Under the pieces are notes generated by a model that was given only the letters and a program-made list of their open reading frames with translations, ran no database searches and was not told where the DNA came from. A stretch of DNA of 64,000 bases from Mobilibacterium timonense. Lineage in GTDB: Bacteria; Bacillota; Clostridia; Peptostreptococcales; Anaerovoracaceae. The DNA is taken from positions 442,117 through 506,116 of the forward strand of contig NZ_FUHN01000008.1 in NCBI RefSeq assembly GCF_900155555.1. Direction: 5' to 3'. The number at the start of each line of letters is the position of its first letter. Positions within the stretch are counted from its first letter, which is position 1. Positions 45,819 through 55,475 of the stretch are shown in pieces. A program made the position numbers and the translations under genes.

Positions 45819-48311
45819 ATGTCTGAGAATTTAATAGATCAGAGCAAGCTGATCAAGCATGAGATATACGACGAGATGAAGAACTCGTATATCGACTACG
45901 CCATGAGCGTTATCGTCGCCCGTGCCCTTCCTGACGTGAGAGACGGACTGAAGCCGGTGCACAGGAGGATCCTCTACGGCATGAGCCAGCTGGGGACCAC
46001 GCCTGACAAGCCTTACAAGAAATCCGCCCGTATCGTGGGAGAGGTAATGGGTAAGTACCACCCTCACGGAGACAGCTCGATATACGACGCCATGGTGAAG
46101 CTGGCCCAGAACTTTTCCACCAGATATCCTCTGGTAGACGGCCACGGAAACTTCGGCTCCATCGATGGAGACGGTGCCGCCGCCATGAGGTACACAGAGG
46201 CAAGGATGTCCCCTTTCTCGCTGCAGATGGTGAGAGATATAGAAAAAGACACCGTCGACTTCATGGACAACTTCGACGGCGAGGAGAGAGAGCCGGTGGT
46301 CCTCCCTTCGAGAGTGCCGAACCTGCTGATCAACGGGTCTAACGGTATCGCCGTAGGAATGGCCACATCCATCCCTCCTCACAACCTGGGAGAGGTGATC
46401 GACGGCTGCGTCAAAATGATCGACGACGATGACTGCACCATCGAGGACCTCATGAAGATCATCAAGGGACCGGACTTCCCTACCGGTGCTCAGATCATGG
46501 GGAGAAAAGACGTCCGCGAGGCATACATGACTGGCCGTGGAAAGATACAGGTGCGCTCCAAGTGCGAGTTCGAGGAGAGCACAAGGGGCAAGATGAGGAT
46601 CGTGGTCACGGAGATACCTTTTCAGGTGAACAAGGCCAGGCTCATCGAGTCCATGGCAGACCTCGTGAAAAACAAAAAGATCGAGGGAATCACGGCCATC
46701 CGCGACGAGTCCAACCGTGAGGGCATGCGCATAGTCATCGAGCTCAAGAAGGACACGAATCCTAATGTTATCCTGAACAGGCTCTACAAGCATACCGCCC
46801 TCCAGTCCAGCTTCAGCATCATCATGCTGGCCCTGGTCAATGGAGAGCCGAAGATCCTGAACCTTTATGAGATCCTGGACGAGTACCTGAAGCACCAGAA
46901 GAACGTGATGACCAGGCGTACGAAGTTCGACCTGAACAAGGCCGAGGCCAGAGAGCACATCGTGGAAGGATTGCTCATCGCCCTGGACAACATCGACGAG
47001 GTCATCAAAATCATCAGAGAGAGCTACAACGACGCCAGAGAGCGCCTGATGGTACGCTTCGGATTTTCCGAGAAGCAGGCTCAGGCCATCCTGGACATGA
47101 GGCTGGCAAGGCTGCAGGGACTGGAGAGAGAGAAGCTCCAGGACGAGCAGAACGAGCTGCTCAAGAAGATCGCATACTACAAGGAGCTTCTCGCCGACGA
47201 GCACAAGCTCATGGGCGTGGTAAAGGACGAGCTCCTGGAGATAAAGGATCGCTACGGCGACAAGCGCAGGACGAGCTTCATCAAGGACACCGGAGAGATC
47301 GACGAGGAGAACCTGATCAACGAGGAGAACGTCGCCATCACCTTCACCCACCTGGGATACATCAAGAGGATGCCAGAGGACACCTTCAAGGCCCAGAAGC
47401 GCGGAGGCAAGGGAATAGTCGGACTCACCACCCGTGAGTCCGACTTCGTGAAGGACCTCATAATGGTATCCACCCATGACACCCTCCTGTTCTTCACGGA
47501 CAAGGGAAAAGTCTTCAAGATGAAGGCATACGAGATTCCTGAGGCTTCTAGGACGGCCAAGGGCACTCCTGTGATCAACTTCCTGAACCTTGATTCCGGC
47601 GAGAGAGTCACTGCCGTGATCCCTATGAGGGACTACAACGAGGACGACTACCTGGTTATGGCCACCCTCAACGGGACCATAAAAAAGACTCCGCTGAACC
47701 AGTTCGAGAACATCAGGAACAACGGCCTCATCGCCATCAACCTGAAGGACGACGACAAGCTCATCGGAGTTGCCGACGCAAGAGGAGACGAGAACATCTA
47801 CATCGTCACCAAGATGGGCAAGGCCATTGCCTTCTCCGGAGACGAGGTAAGGAGCATCAGCAGGACAGCCGCAGGCGTCAGGGCCATCATGCTCGACGAG
47901 GGAGACGAGGTCGTCTCCATGGAGCTGGATGACGGATCCAGAAACGTCAGGATGTTCGTCCTCACCGAAAAGGGCTACGGCAAGCGCACCGCCCTCAAGG
48001 AGTACAAGCTCCAGGCCAGAGGCGGCAAGGGCGTCATGACTTACGACAAGAACAAATTCGAAAAGACCGGATTTATAGTAGGCGCAGCCCTCGTGACCAC
48101 AGACGACGAGCTGATGATCATCAACTCCAACGGTGTGATCATCAGGATCAGGGCCAAGGAGGTCTCCACTTCCGGCAGGACCACTCAGGGCGTCAAGATC
48201 ATGAAGGTGGAGGACGACGACAGGATCGTGTCCTTTGCAAAGGTCGTTGACGACGATGAAAAGGAAGATCCGAAGGGCGAGGGTTCCAGCGACCAGCAGA
48301 CACTGTTCTGA
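45819..48311 (+). CDS. gyrA: DNA gyrase subunit A
   Basis: The DNA breakage-reunion subunit. The 830-residue product has the catalytic tyrosine in [11 protein letters not shown], the region [13 protein letters not shown] with the wild-type Ser and Asp at the classic quinolone-resistance positions, and a C-terminal beta-pinwheel with the GyrA-box-like [11 protein letters not shown], which marks gyrase rather than topoisomerase IV. AAGGAG precedes the ATG. The C-terminus is acidic. Co-transcribed with gyrB. Confidence 0.97.
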   Translation: MSENLIDQSKLIKHEIYDEMKNSYIDYAMSVIVARALPDVRDGLKPVHRRILYGMSQLGTTPDKPYKKSARIVGEVMGKYHPHGDSSIYDAMVKLAQNFSTRYPLVDGHGNFGSIDGDGAAAMRYTEARMSPFSLQMVRDIEKDTVDFMDNFDGEEREPVVLPSRVPNLLINGSNGIAVGMATSIPPHNLGEVIDGCVKMIDDDDCTIEDLMKIIKGPDFPTGAQIMGRKDVREAYMTGRGKIQVRSKCEFEESTRGKMRIVVTEIPFQVNKARLIESMADLVKNKKIEGITAIRDESNREGMRIVIELKKDTNPNVILNRLYKHTALQSSFSIIMLALVNGEPKILNLYEILDEYLKHQKNVMTRRTKFDLNKAEAREHIVEGLLIALDNIDEVIKIIRESYNDARERLMVRFGFSEKQAQAILDMRLARLQGLEREKLQDEQNELLKKIAYYKELLADEHKLMGVVKDELLEIKDRYGDKRRTSFIKDTGEIDEENLINEENVAITFTHLGYIKRMPEDTFKAQKRGGKGIVGLTTRESDFVKDLIMVSTHDTLLFFTDKGKVFKMKAYEIPEASRTAKGTPVINFLNLDSGERVTAVIPMRDYNEDDYLVMATLNGTIKKTPLNQFENIRNNGLIAINLKDDDKLIGVADARGDENIYIVTKMGKAIAFSGDEVRSISRTAAGVRAIMLDEGDEVVSMELDDGSRNVRMFVLTEKGYGKRTALKEYKLQARGGKGVMTYDKNKFEKTGFIVGAALVTTDDELMIINSNGVIIRIRAKEVSTSGRTTQGVKIMKVEDDDRIVSFAKVVDDDEKEDPKGEGSSDQQTLF

Positions 48312-48588
48312 TATTGAGGTTTCTGCGGACCAGTGGATGTTGATGCGACATCCCGGTTTCTGCGGAATACCGATATAAATCGTGGTAGAATATCCACGGG
48401 ACAGCCACGTATCCGGCTGTATGGAATTTCCGTCACCGATCGGAAACAATTGTCGGTGACAACGGCCGAAGGCGGCGATAGAAAACGTCGTTCAAATGCG
48501 GCGATTTTCGAGAACGGATCGAAGGATCGGATCAGGAAATCGATTTGATACGACGTATCGAGACATCTGTTTGAGAGAAGGTGATCAT

Positions 48589-49182
48589 ATGCTCAAGGAT
48601 CTTATCAAGGAAAACAGGAGCACCAGGGGATTCGACAGATCCCGAAAGGTCAGCACAGAAGAGCTGAGAGAGATGGTGGACTGCGCCAGGCTTTCAGCTT
48701 CCAGCATCAACAAGCAGCCGCTGAGATTCTACATTTCAAACGAAGAGGACGAAGTCAGCGTGATAACGTCCCACGTGAAGCTGGGAGGTCTCCTTCCGCA
48801 GCTCGGTCTTCCTGTAAAAGGCACCGAGCCTGTCGCGTACATCCTCATCTGTCAGGATACGAGAGTGAGCTTCAGCAAGGAGGGATTTTCCAAGGACGTG
48901 GGCATCTGCGCACAGAGCATCACGCTTGCCGCCACCGAGATGGGACTGAACGCCTGCATGATCGGAAATTTCCTGGGAAAGAGGCTCGGCCCTGCTATCG
49001 GCCTCAAGGACGACTATGAGATCAAGCTCGTTATCGCCATTGGCAAGTCGGCCGAGAAGATACAGCTGGAGGACATCTCGTATGGAGAGTCCACCAACTA
49101 CTACAGAGACGAAAACGGAGTCCATCACGTTCCGAAGATACGCCTGGATGATGTGGTGATCAGCAAGGGTCATCAGAAATAG
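48589..49182 (+). CDS. Nitroreductase family flavoprotein
   Basis: The 197-residue product has nitroreductase-family features: NRSTRGFDRSRKVSTEELREMVDCARLSASSINKQPLRF (FMN phosphate and NAD(P)H region) and GICAQSITLAATEMGLNACMIGNF. FMN-dependent NAD(P)H oxidoreductases of this family reduce quinones, nitro compounds or flavins; the substrate cannot be read from the sequence. The ATG at 48589 has AAGGTGAT upstream; an earlier start at 48496 is unlikely. The 278-bp gap after gyrA contains a GTCACCGA/TCGGTGAC hairpin (48432-48460) and a 12-bp direct repeat GGTTTCTGCGGA (48318 and 48355). Confidence 0.88.
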   Translation: MLKDLIKENRSTRGFDRSRKVSTEELREMVDCARLSASSINKQPLRFYISNEEDEVSVITSHVKLGGLLPQLGLPVKGTEPVAYILICQDTRVSFSKEGFSKDVGICAQSITLAATEMGLNACMIGNFLGKRLGPAIGLKDDYEIKLVIAIGKSAEKIQLEDISYGESTNYYRDENGVHHVPKIRLDDVVISKGHQK

Positions 49183-49316
49183 GTGTAAACGACCTGGGCT
49201 GATCGAGCAGATCGGAAAGTCTGATGTCTCGACCGGCTTTGGTCTGTGTGGATGAACCGGACAAGACTGAGACAGGAAAGCTTAAAAGTCGAAATATAAT
49301 TAGATCGATACAGTAG

Positions 49317-49372
49317 AACAGAGGCTGACGCATTTTCGAGATGCGTCAGCCTCTGTTCGTACGTGTTTTTTC
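49317..49372. terminator. Strong terminator between nitroreductase and plsC
   Basis: A perfect 17-bp stem (AACAGAGGCTGACGCAT with its complement) has a 7-nt loop and is followed on the plus strand by a TTTTTT about 8 nt later. The genes on either side converge. The rest of 49183-49489 shows no gene. Confidence 0.75.
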
Positions 49373-49489
49373 GATGCAATGTACAGCAACTCTATGAGGT
49401 TCTTGGATCAGATTCCGGCTCTTGAACTGGTTCTGGTTATGGTTATGGTCCTGATCATGTCTGACTCGAATTTCTGGTCGCGAGCTGAG

Positions 49490-50248
49490 CTACTCCACGA
49501 AGTCCACTTTTTTCCCGGTGAGTTCCTCGAGCCCCTTGAAAACTGTCTCTTCTATCTGGGTGTGTATGGTCGCCTGCTCTCTCCTGTCCATCTCTTCGAT
49601 GTGGACCAGAGGATGGATCATGCACTGGTAGTGGGCCGGATGGAAGCTGCCGTATTCCTCGAAGGTGTGGTATGTGCCTTCGATGGACACAGGGAGGATC
49701 GGGACTTTTGCCTTCTGGGCGAACTTCAGGCTGCCTGCCTTGAAGTGGCGGACCGGGCCGCCCTTGCTCCGGGTTCCCTCGGGGAAGATGACGAGGGAGT
49801 CTCCCCTCTTCAGCCTTTCGGCGCCCTCTCTCAGGACCTCGATGGCGCCGCGGGTGTCTCCCCTGTTCAGGAATATAGTGCCGGTGAACTCGGCGGCGTC
49901 CTGAATGAGCTTGACGCGGGAGAGCTCCTGCTTTGCAACGAATCCGGTCTGCATTTTCTGGAAAACGTAGTACATCAGGAGGATGTCTGCGTATCCCTGG
50001 TGGTTAGGGACGATGAGCACAGGGCCGTCCTCGGGGATGTTTTCCTGGCCGTAGATATCATAGGTTATCTTGAGTTTCGGGGAGATGTTGCGGGCAAATT
50101 CAGAGGTCCCCTGCACCTGGAGTTCCCGGGCCTTTGCAAAATCCCCTTCTGCCCTGGCCTGCCTGATCCCCGGGCCGTAGTGTTTGTTGAAATGGTTTAT
50201 TCCTGCAGCCGCCTTGATCAGGGCACCGCCGGTGGTAAATGGGTTCAT
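49490..50248 (-). CDS. plsC: 1-acyl-sn-glycerol-3-phosphate acyltransferase (PlsC-like)
   Basis: Makes phosphatidic acid from lysophosphatidic acid at the membrane. The 252-residue product has the catalytic HX4D motif in PNHQGYADIL, the substrate-binding FLNRGDTRGAIEVL and FPEGTRSKGG, and PVSIEGTYHTF. The ATG at 50248 has AAGGATC upstream; a longer reading to 50959 merely runs antisense to dtd and is rejected. It is transcribed against replication. Confidence 0.9.
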   Translation of the reverse strand: MNPFTTGGALIKAAAGINHFNKHYGPGIRQARAEGDFAKARELQVQGTSEFARNISPKLKITYDIYGQENIPEDGPVLIVPNHQGYADILLMYYVFQKMQTGFVAKQELSRVKLIQDAAEFTGTIFLNRGDTRGAIEVLREGAERLKRGDSLVIFPEGTRSKGGPVRHFKAGSLKFAQKAKVPILPVSIEGTYHTFEEYGSFHPAHYQCMIHPLVHIEEMDRREQATIHTQIEETVFKGLEELTGKKVDFVE

Positions 50249-50491
50249 TCTGTGATCCTTTCCATTGAAGGCGGCCGCGCCGCCCGAGCAATTACAGAGA
50301 GTATAGCACAAAACGGCCTGCAGGCGGTGGATTTGGTGACATTGGTGGCATGCCGCGAGCGTGGCGAATGACCGAAAGATTTTTTTTCGGGAAAGATCCC
50401 TGTGCCACACAGCCGGCCATCCGCTATAATTAAGCGAGTTAACGCAATTTAAGATAAGACGGTCGCAACACGACAGATACGAGAGGTGCAT

Positions 50492-50962
50492 ATGAAAATT
50501 GTGATACAGAGAGTCACCAGGGCTTCTGTGACTATAGACGGAAAGGTCGAGGGCGAGATCGGGAAGGGCTTCATGGTCCTGGTGGGTATCGCTCAGACGG
50601 ACACTCAGGAGATCGCGGACAAGATGATCAGCAAGATGTGCAAGCTGAGGATATTTGAGGACGAGCAGGGAAAAACGAACCTTTCTCTGGCGGACGTCGG
50701 CGGCGAGGTGATGATGATATCGCAGTTCACGCTGTATGCGAACACGAGGCGCGGAAACAGGCCGTCGTTCATCGAGGCCGGCGCGCCGGACATGGCGGAG
50801 CCGCTTTACGAGCACATGATAGAGGAGTGCGGAAAGTACGTGGATCACGTGGCCCGTGGGAGATTCGGGGCGGACATGAAGATAGACCTGCTGAACGACG
50901 GGCCTTTTACGATCGTGATGGACTCGGACGAGATGCTGATGCCAAGAAGCAATAATCATTGA
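50492..50962 (+). CDS. dtd: D-aminoacyl-tRNA deacylase
   Basis: Removes D-amino acids mischarged onto tRNA, especially D-Tyr. The 156-residue product shows the family motifs [17 protein letters not shown] and [11 protein letters not shown]; the GP of the latter is part of the chirality filter. GAGAGG precedes the ATG at 50492. A TATAAT at 50425-50430 may be the -10 of its promoter, with a poor -35. Confidence 0.95.
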   Translation: MKIVIQRVTRASVTIDGKVEGEIGKGFMVLVGIAQTDTQEIADKMISKMCKLRIFEDEQGKTNLSLADVGGEVMMISQFTLYANTRRGNRPSFIEAGAPDMAEPLYEHMIEECGKYVDHVARGRFGADMKIDLLNDGPFTIVMDSDEMLMPRSNNH

Positions 50963-50992
50963 TGTTCCGGGATGAAGTTCTTGAAAAACTCC

Positions 50993-51020
50993 TTGATATA
51001 TTTTTTCAAGGCGATATAAT
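50993..51020 (+). promoter_or_regulatory. Predicted promoter of rpsF-ssb-rpsR
   Basis: TTGATA, a 16-bp spacer and TATAAT. The start site would fall near 51027, about 60 nt before the rpsF start codon. Confidence 0.7.
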
Positions 51021-51027
51021 GCTAGTT

Positions 51028-51065
51028 GGTCTGACTACGCGGACCGATCCTGCACCGCAGGGTGC
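51028..51065 (+). promoter_or_regulatory. rpsF leader, possible S6:S18-binding RNA
   Basis: The predicted leader folds into GGTC/GACC (51028-51045) and GCACC-GCAG-GGTGC (51052-51065) hairpins with ACCG words, just before the rpsF ribosome binding site. Leaders that bind the S6:S18 complex and repress the operon are known upstream of rpsF in many bacteria. I see the structure but cannot confirm the consensus. Confidence 0.4.
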
Positions 51066-51089
51066 CACTAGTCCACAGGAGGTGAAATA

Positions 51090-51374
51090 ATGAGAGATTA
51101 TGAAGTGCTGTTCGTTCTCGATCCAACACTGGATGACGAGAAGAAGAACGGACTCATCGAGACCGTTAAGGGCATCATCAATGCCGACGGAGAAGCCGGA
51201 GAGGCCGATGTCTGGGGCAACAGAAAGCTTGCCTACGAGATCGACAAGAAGAAGGAAGGATATTACGTTGTCCTGCCTTTCAAGGCGAACCCGGAGCTGC
51301 CTAAGGAGCTCAGCAGAAGGCTCAGGATCTCTGACAGCGTAATGAGATTCATCGTTACCAGCACAGAGGAATAG
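51090..51374 (+). CDS. rpsF: 30S ribosomal protein S6
   Basis: The 94-residue product starts MRDYEVLFVLDPTLDDEKK and contains VWGNRKLAYEIDKKKEGYYVVLPF, as in S6. It pairs with S18 on the small-subunit platform; rpsR is two genes downstream. AGGAGGTG precedes the ATG. Confidence 0.97.
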   Translation: MRDYEVLFVLDPTLDDEKKNGLIETVKGIINADGEAGEADVWGNRKLAYEIDKKKEGYYVVLPFKANPELPKELSRRLRISDSVMRFIVTSTEE

Positions 51375-51424
51375 GCAGGCCTGCATAAGGTCATGAACTT
51401 GCAGAGAAAGCAAGAGGTGTAGAC

Positions 51425-51886
51425 ATGAATCAGGTCGTATTGATCGGTAGATTGACAAGAGATCCGGAGCTGAGTTATACAGCTAACAGCCAGACTGCAG
51501 TAGCCCACTTCACTCTTGCTGTAGACAGACCTACGGCAAGGAGAAATGACGGAGAGCAGACGGCTGATTTCATCAGGATCACGGTTTTCGGCAAGCAGGC
51601 CGAGACATCCGAGAGGTATCTTTCCAAGGGCCGCCAGGTGGCCATTCACGGAAGGATCCAGACCGGAAGCTACACGAACCGTGATGGAGCTCGTGTTTAT
51701 ACCACAGATGTCATCGCTGACAGGGTGGAATTCCTGGGCAGCGGAAACGGCGGCGGACGCGGCGGCCAGGGATATGACGGAGGTCAGAGATTCGATGGAG
51801 GCAACGGAGGAGATTCCTTCGGACAGCCTGACATGGGAGATCTGCCGGACGCATTCCAGGCAGCAGAGGACGACATACCGTTCTAG
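51425..51886 (+). CDS. ssb: Single-stranded DNA-binding protein
   Basis: The 153-residue product has an OB-fold start MNQVVLIGRLTRDPELSYT, then a Gly-rich linker and the acidic C-terminal tip DDIPF that recruits replication and repair partners. It lies between rpsF and rpsR in the conserved operon, which suggests this is the essential chromosomal SSB. Confidence 0.96.
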   Translation: MNQVVLIGRLTRDPELSYTANSQTAVAHFTLAVDRPTARRNDGEQTADFIRITVFGKQAETSERYLSKGRQVAIHGRIQTGSYTNRDGARVYTTDVIADRVEFLGSGNGGGRGGQGYDGGQRFDGGNGGDSFGQPDMGDLPDAFQAAEDDIPF

Positions 51887-51932
51887 ATCGTCCGGGACCG
51901 CGACCAATTCTTAACGGAAGGAGATAAGTCTA

Positions 51933-52184
51933 ATGAGCAATGGATTCAACAAGCAGAGACGCGGCGGAGTCAGAAGAAAAAAGGTCTGCCAGTTCTGCGC
52001 TGATAAGGACAAGAAGATCGACTACAAGGACGTGGAGACACTGAAGAAGTTCACCACAGAGAGAGGCAAGATCCTGCCTAGAAGAGTGACAGGAACCTGC
52101 GCTATGCACCAGAGAGCTGTTACAACAGCGATTAAGAGAGCTCGTGTAGTTGCCCTTCTGCCATTCGACGCTGACCTGAACTAG
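51933..52184 (+). CDS. rpsR: 30S ribosomal protein S18
   Basis: The 83-residue, basic product contains [23 protein letters not shown] with a CxxC pair and [26 protein letters not shown]. The cysteines suggest the zinc-associated form of S18. Last gene of the rpsF operon. GGAAGGAG precedes the ATG. Confidence 0.97.
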   Translation: MSNGFNKQRRGGVRRKKVCQFCADKDKKIDYKDVETLKKFTTERGKILPRRVTGTCAMHQRAVTTAIKRARVVALLPFDADLN

Positions 52185-52206
52185 TTCGGCGCGACGAGAG
52201 ACGGCA

Positions 52207-52249
52207 AGCGGGAGGTCGGAGAAATTCGCCCTTCCGCTGTTTTTTTTTA
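52207..52249 (+). terminator. Terminator of the rpsF operon
   Basis: AGCGGGAGG pairs with CCTTCCGCT (one wobble) and is followed by a run of nine Ts. Confidence 0.88.
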
Positions 52250-52331
52250 CTCCCGAAAAGATATATAATGTTGTAGAAAGCGTGCGGCATTGCCGCGGGA
52301 TCCCATATTTTCAAGGAAAAGGAGAAGAACC

Positions 52332-52940
52332 GTGCTTGTTGATATGACTTTGAAGGCATACGTTGACGATCTCAGCTCCGACTCCCCTGCTCCCGGCGGA
52401 GGCGCTGCTGCGGCGCTCACAGGAGCTCAGGGTGCGGCCCTGGTCATGATGGTGGCCAACCACACGAAGGGCAAGAAGAAGTACCAGGAGTACGAGGAGC
52501 TGATCGCATCCGCTCTGGAGGATGGCCAGAAGCTCAAGGAGAGCTTTCTCAGAGGAGTCGATGCGGATAAGGAGGCTTTTGGAAAAGTTGCTGCAGCCTA
52601 CGCCATGCCAAAGGACACCGATGAGGAAAAGGCTGAGCGCAAGGAGTCCATCGCGGAGGCATCCGTGCCGGCGGCGGAGGCACCTCTTCAGGTGATGAGA
52701 GACGGCCTCGCGGGGCTTGAGCTGACGTATTCCCTCATGGGAAGATCAAATAAGAACCTCGTCAGCGACCTCTATGTAGCGGCTATACACCTGGAGGGCG
52801 CGGTGGCATCGGCGGCTTATAATGTTTTTGCCAACACACCTGGATTCAAGGACAGGGATCTCGGACAGAAAATGTCCGACGAGGCGGAGGAGATCCTCAG
52901 AAAGTCCGCCGAGATGAAGGATAAAGTACTGAATTTCTAA
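52332..52940 (+). CDS. Cyclodeaminase/cyclohydrolase family protein (FTCD_C)
   Basis: The 202-residue product is an all-helical member of the formiminotransferase-cyclodeaminase C-terminal family (SDSPAPGGGAAAALTGAQGAALVMMVANHT; ASAAYNVFANTPGFKDRD). Related proteins act as methenyltetrahydrofolate cyclohydrolase or formimino-THF cyclodeaminase in folate one-carbon metabolism. No histidine-degradation genes are nearby, so the exact reaction is open. The start is a GTG at 52332, preceded by AAGGAG at good spacing. A TATAAT at 52264-52269 probably serves as its -10. Confidence 0.85.
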   Translation: MLVDMTLKAYVDDLSSDSPAPGGGAAAALTGAQGAALVMMVANHTKGKKKYQEYEELIASALEDGQKLKESFLRGVDADKEAFGKVAAAYAMPKDTDEEKAERKESIAEASVPAAEAPLQVMRDGLAGLELTYSLMGRSNKNLVSDLYVAAIHLEGAVASAAYNVFANTPGFKDRDLGQKMSDEAEEILRKSAEMKDKVLNF

Positions 52941-52956
52941 TGATCGGAGCTATCAG

Positions 52957-53262
52957 ATGAAGACCAGACACAATTCCAAGGGAATGTATTTTCTGCTGAT
53001 GATTTTTTACGTCGCCATGACGGCCATCATGTTCGTACTGGGCATGCTGTCCAACAGTGGCAAGATGTATACTGTTTTTCTTTACGTCGTAGCGGGGCTC
53101 TGGCTACTCATGGCCTACAGGGAGTACCACGCATGGCAGCTCGACCGTGACCGCTTTGAAAACCCGGTATACATGGACGACCTTGCCACCAGTGGAGGCA
53201 GCCGTATCGGCAAGAACAAGAAGAGAAAACAGAACCAGAAAAATCAGGGAAGGAGAAAATAG
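52957..53262 (+). CDS. Small membrane protein of unknown function
   Basis: A 101-residue product with two predicted membrane helices (about residues 10-30 and 38-55) and a basic, polar C-terminal tail ending KKRKQNQKNQGRRK. It follows the cyclodeaminase-family gene by 16 bp and is probably co-transcribed with it. I do not recognise the family. The start is plausible, but the ribosome binding site (GGAG) is modest. Confidence 0.65.
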   Translation: MKTRHNSKGMYFLLMIFYVAMTAIMFVLGMLSNSGKMYTVFLYVVAGLWLLMAYREYHAWQLDRDRFENPVYMDDLATSGGSRIGKNKKRKQNQKNQGRRK

Positions 53263-53313
53263 GCGCAAGGCCTTGTATAAGCAGGCCTTAGACCTGGAAA
53301 GAAGCTTTATTTT

Positions 53314-54645
53314 ATGGACTTGTATCTGGCGAGAAAGCCCAGCAGAAGAAGGACCGCAGTAAAATACGTGGTGCCATCCATGCTTTCGAATCTCTGCATT
53401 TTCCTGTTCACTGTGATCGACGGGATATTTGTGGGAAACGGCGTGGGAACAGATGGTCTTGGAGCAGTTAACCTCGACCTTCCGGCGGAGACCATGATCT
53501 ACGCGGTCTTTCTTGTTACTTCCGTAGGAGGCTCGGCCACCGCGGCCATCGCCTTTGGCTACGGAGACGAAAAAGAGGCCAACAAGGCTTTTCTAAACTC
53601 CCTCGCTGTCACGTTATTCATCGGCGTCATCTTCACGGTGGCCGGCGTTTTCTTCACCGAGCAGATCTGCAGAGCCCTCGGGGCGAGCCGGACCTTCCTG
53701 GAGCCTGCGGCTGACTACCTGAGGTGGTACTCTGCATTCTCCATCGCCGTGGGACTCTCCGCGTTCCTGCAGGCCTTCTGCCGGAACGACCGTGCTCCGG
53801 GCCTTGTGAGTTTCGCCGTGATCACCGCCACACTGTGCAATATCTTCCTGGACTGGCTCTTCATTTTTCCAATGAAAATGGGCACAGCCGGTGCCGCCAT
53901 CGCCAGCGGCATCGCCCAGACCATGGCGTGCGTCATACTGTTACCCCACTTTTTCTCGGGAAACAGCAAGCTGCGTTTTTCTTCCTTTAAGCTTGACCTG
54001 AACCTGATACGCGAGCTTGCGGTGCGCGGGCTCCCCGAGTGCGTGGCCCAGCTTGCGACCCCGGTGATGACCCTCTGCCTGAATCTGGTGCTGGCTCGGA
54101 TGGTGGGCGACGTGGCGATCAACGGCTTTTCCATAATAAACTACGTTTCCTACCTTGCCCTCGCCCTGTTCTACGGGACGAGCGAAGGGCTGCAGCCCCT
54201 GTTCGGCAGGTGCTACGGGCGAAAAAGCATCGGCAGCCTCAAGTATTTCCGCAACCTCGGTCTCAGGATAAACGTCTTCGGGAGCCTGGCAGTGATGGTA
54301 CTGCTGGTCGCAACCGCTCAGCCGGTATGCAGGATGTTCGGAGCCGGTGCAGCCGTGACCGCATACGTGGTCTCCGTTATGCCACTCTTCTGCTGGGGCT
54401 TCATCCCGATGTCCATCAACGTGATGTTGGCGACCTACTTCTATTCCACATCCCACTCCGACTACGCCATGATCATCAGCGTCCTCCGCAGCCTGATCAT
54501 GGACTCGCTGGTGATACTGATCTTCCCGGTGATCTTTGGCCCGGGGATAATATGGTATTGCTTCGGGATATATGAAGTCTTCGTGATGCTGGTGGCACTG
54601 GCGCTTTCCAGGAGGTCAAGGAAAAAGAAGCTGCGCGCCGCGTGA
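53314..54645 (+). CDS. MATE family efflux transporter
   Basis: The 443-residue, very hydrophobic product has the 12-helix pattern and pseudo-repeat of MATE transporters, with VIDGIFVGNGVGTDGLGAVNLDLP early and AAGAAIASGIAQT-like repeats (GTAGAAIASGIAQTMA). MATE proteins export drugs or metabolites with Na+ or H+. The substrate is unknown. It follows the small membrane protein by 51 bp. No regulator is adjacent on this side. Confidence 0.9.
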   Translation: MDLYLARKPSRRRTAVKYVVPSMLSNLCIFLFTVIDGIFVGNGVGTDGLGAVNLDLPAETMIYAVFLVTSVGGSATAAIAFGYGDEKEANKAFLNSLAVTLFIGVIFTVAGVFFTEQICRALGASRTFLEPAADYLRWYSAFSIAVGLSAFLQAFCRNDRAPGLVSFAVITATLCNIFLDWLFIFPMKMGTAGAAIASGIAQTMACVILLPHFFSGNSKLRFSSFKLDLNLIRELAVRGLPECVAQLATPVMTLCLNLVLARMVGDVAINGFSIINYVSYLALALFYGTSEGLQPLFGRCYGRKSIGSLKYFRNLGLRINVFGSLAVMVLLVATAQPVCRMFGAGAAVTAYVVSVMPLFCWGFIPMSINVMLATYFYSTSHSDYAMIISVLRSLIMDSLVILIFPVIFGPGIIWYCFGIYEVFVMLVALALSRRSRKKKLRAA

Positions 54646-54719
54646 GTGTGCGGCTGCGAGGTAACAAGCGGAGATTCGATCTCACGAAATGCGCGGAACT
54701 ACTACGGTTCGTGGGCTCT

Positions 54720-54756
54720 GAGACCGCAATGATTCCAGATGTTGGATCATGGTCTC
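54720..54756. other. Extended hairpin downstream of the MATE gene
   Basis: GAGACC (54720-54725) and GGTCTC (54751-54756) enclose a second stem, ATGATTCCA with TGGATCAT. There is no T-run, so terminator function is doubtful. It lies in the gene-free stretch 54646-55475 shortly before repeat copy B. Confidence 0.55.
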
Positions 54757-54883
54757 ATGAAACGCGTGGAATTTTGAAGATCCTGAAGTTCTAAGACCTC
54801 GTGACGATTTTCTCTGGAAATCCATGGGCTTCCGACCGGAAACTGTTACCAGGCTGACAAGATGTAGAGCGATTGGAAAAGAT

Positions 54884-55290
54884 TTTCCAGGGGAAACGCC
54901 GAAAAAGCCGTGTTTTACCGGAAAAAGTTCGGTGAACTGCCTTTCAAAAAAATGCAATCGACATACAATCTCAAAGTTACGCCACACGTGCGGCGTAACT
55001 TAGGCTATTGAAAGATTTGAGTCACATCTGCAGGTCACACGAAAAAAAGTTTCTGCATCTGTGAGACCACAGATTGAGATAGATTCAAAAAACCAATCAA
55101 ATTTTCATGTAGTGGGCGCTTGCTATCCATTTCTAAAGCTAAATTTTTCCAGGGGAAACGCCGAATTTTGGGCGTGTGAAATGGAATCAAATTACTGTAT
55201 AATCATTCATTCATCTGTACTCCCTGAATTCTTAGAAATTTCCTTGATCTGTGTATTTACATTTCACGTGGATCATGATTCGATCGCCCG
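54884..55290 (+). repeat. Gene-free repeat element, copy B (possible structured RNA)
   Basis: Homologue of 4436-4860, in the same + strand orientation. It has the 44-nt module at 54884, an ungapped 116-nt segment with a perfect 8-bp GTTACGCC/GGCGTAAC hairpin (54976-54999), two GTCACA words, a variable 102-nt part, a second module at 55146, then TGTGTATTTACATTT and ATGATTCGAT (55251-55285). Module spacing is 262 bp here and 261 bp in copy A. In the second module ACGCC pairs with GGCGT. No credible coding sequence lies in 54646-55475. Confidence 0.75.
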
Positions 55291-55370
55291 CGATCGGAAA
55301 CGGGCACCGGTTGCAGCCGTAAGCAGGGCAAGAAAGTGCTGGACCGGTATCGTTATCGGAAGCTGGAACC

Positions 55371-55409
55371 AAAAAAGAAGACTGTCGCAGTTCTCAAACG
55401 CGGCAGTCT
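55371..55409 (-). terminator. Terminator of the TetR gene
   Basis: On the minus strand AGACTGCCGC, an 11-nt loop and GCGACAGTCT (one wobble) are followed by TCTTTTTT. Confidence 0.8.
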
Positions 55410-55475
55410 CAATTCATTCTCTATTCTATTACTGTGTTACTGTGCTCATACGGTCGCTCGCCTCGAACGCTCAGA

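Noticed and set aside
45831-48449. An 872-codon open frame on the minus strand opposite gyrA
   Set aside because: It lies wholly antisense to an unambiguous gyrA, has no recognisable domain, and is explained by codon-position bias in a GC-rich gene.
48312-48588. A small RNA gene after gyrA based on a GTCACCGA/TCGGTGAC hairpin and a 12-bp direct repeat
   Set aside because: The stem lacks a T-run, and the repeat is short; chance or leader structure of the nitroreductase gene is sufficient.
55260-55280. A third parS site at the TTTCACGTGGATC sequence in copy B
   Set aside because: Only one half matches the parS palindrome; the other half diverges at most positions.
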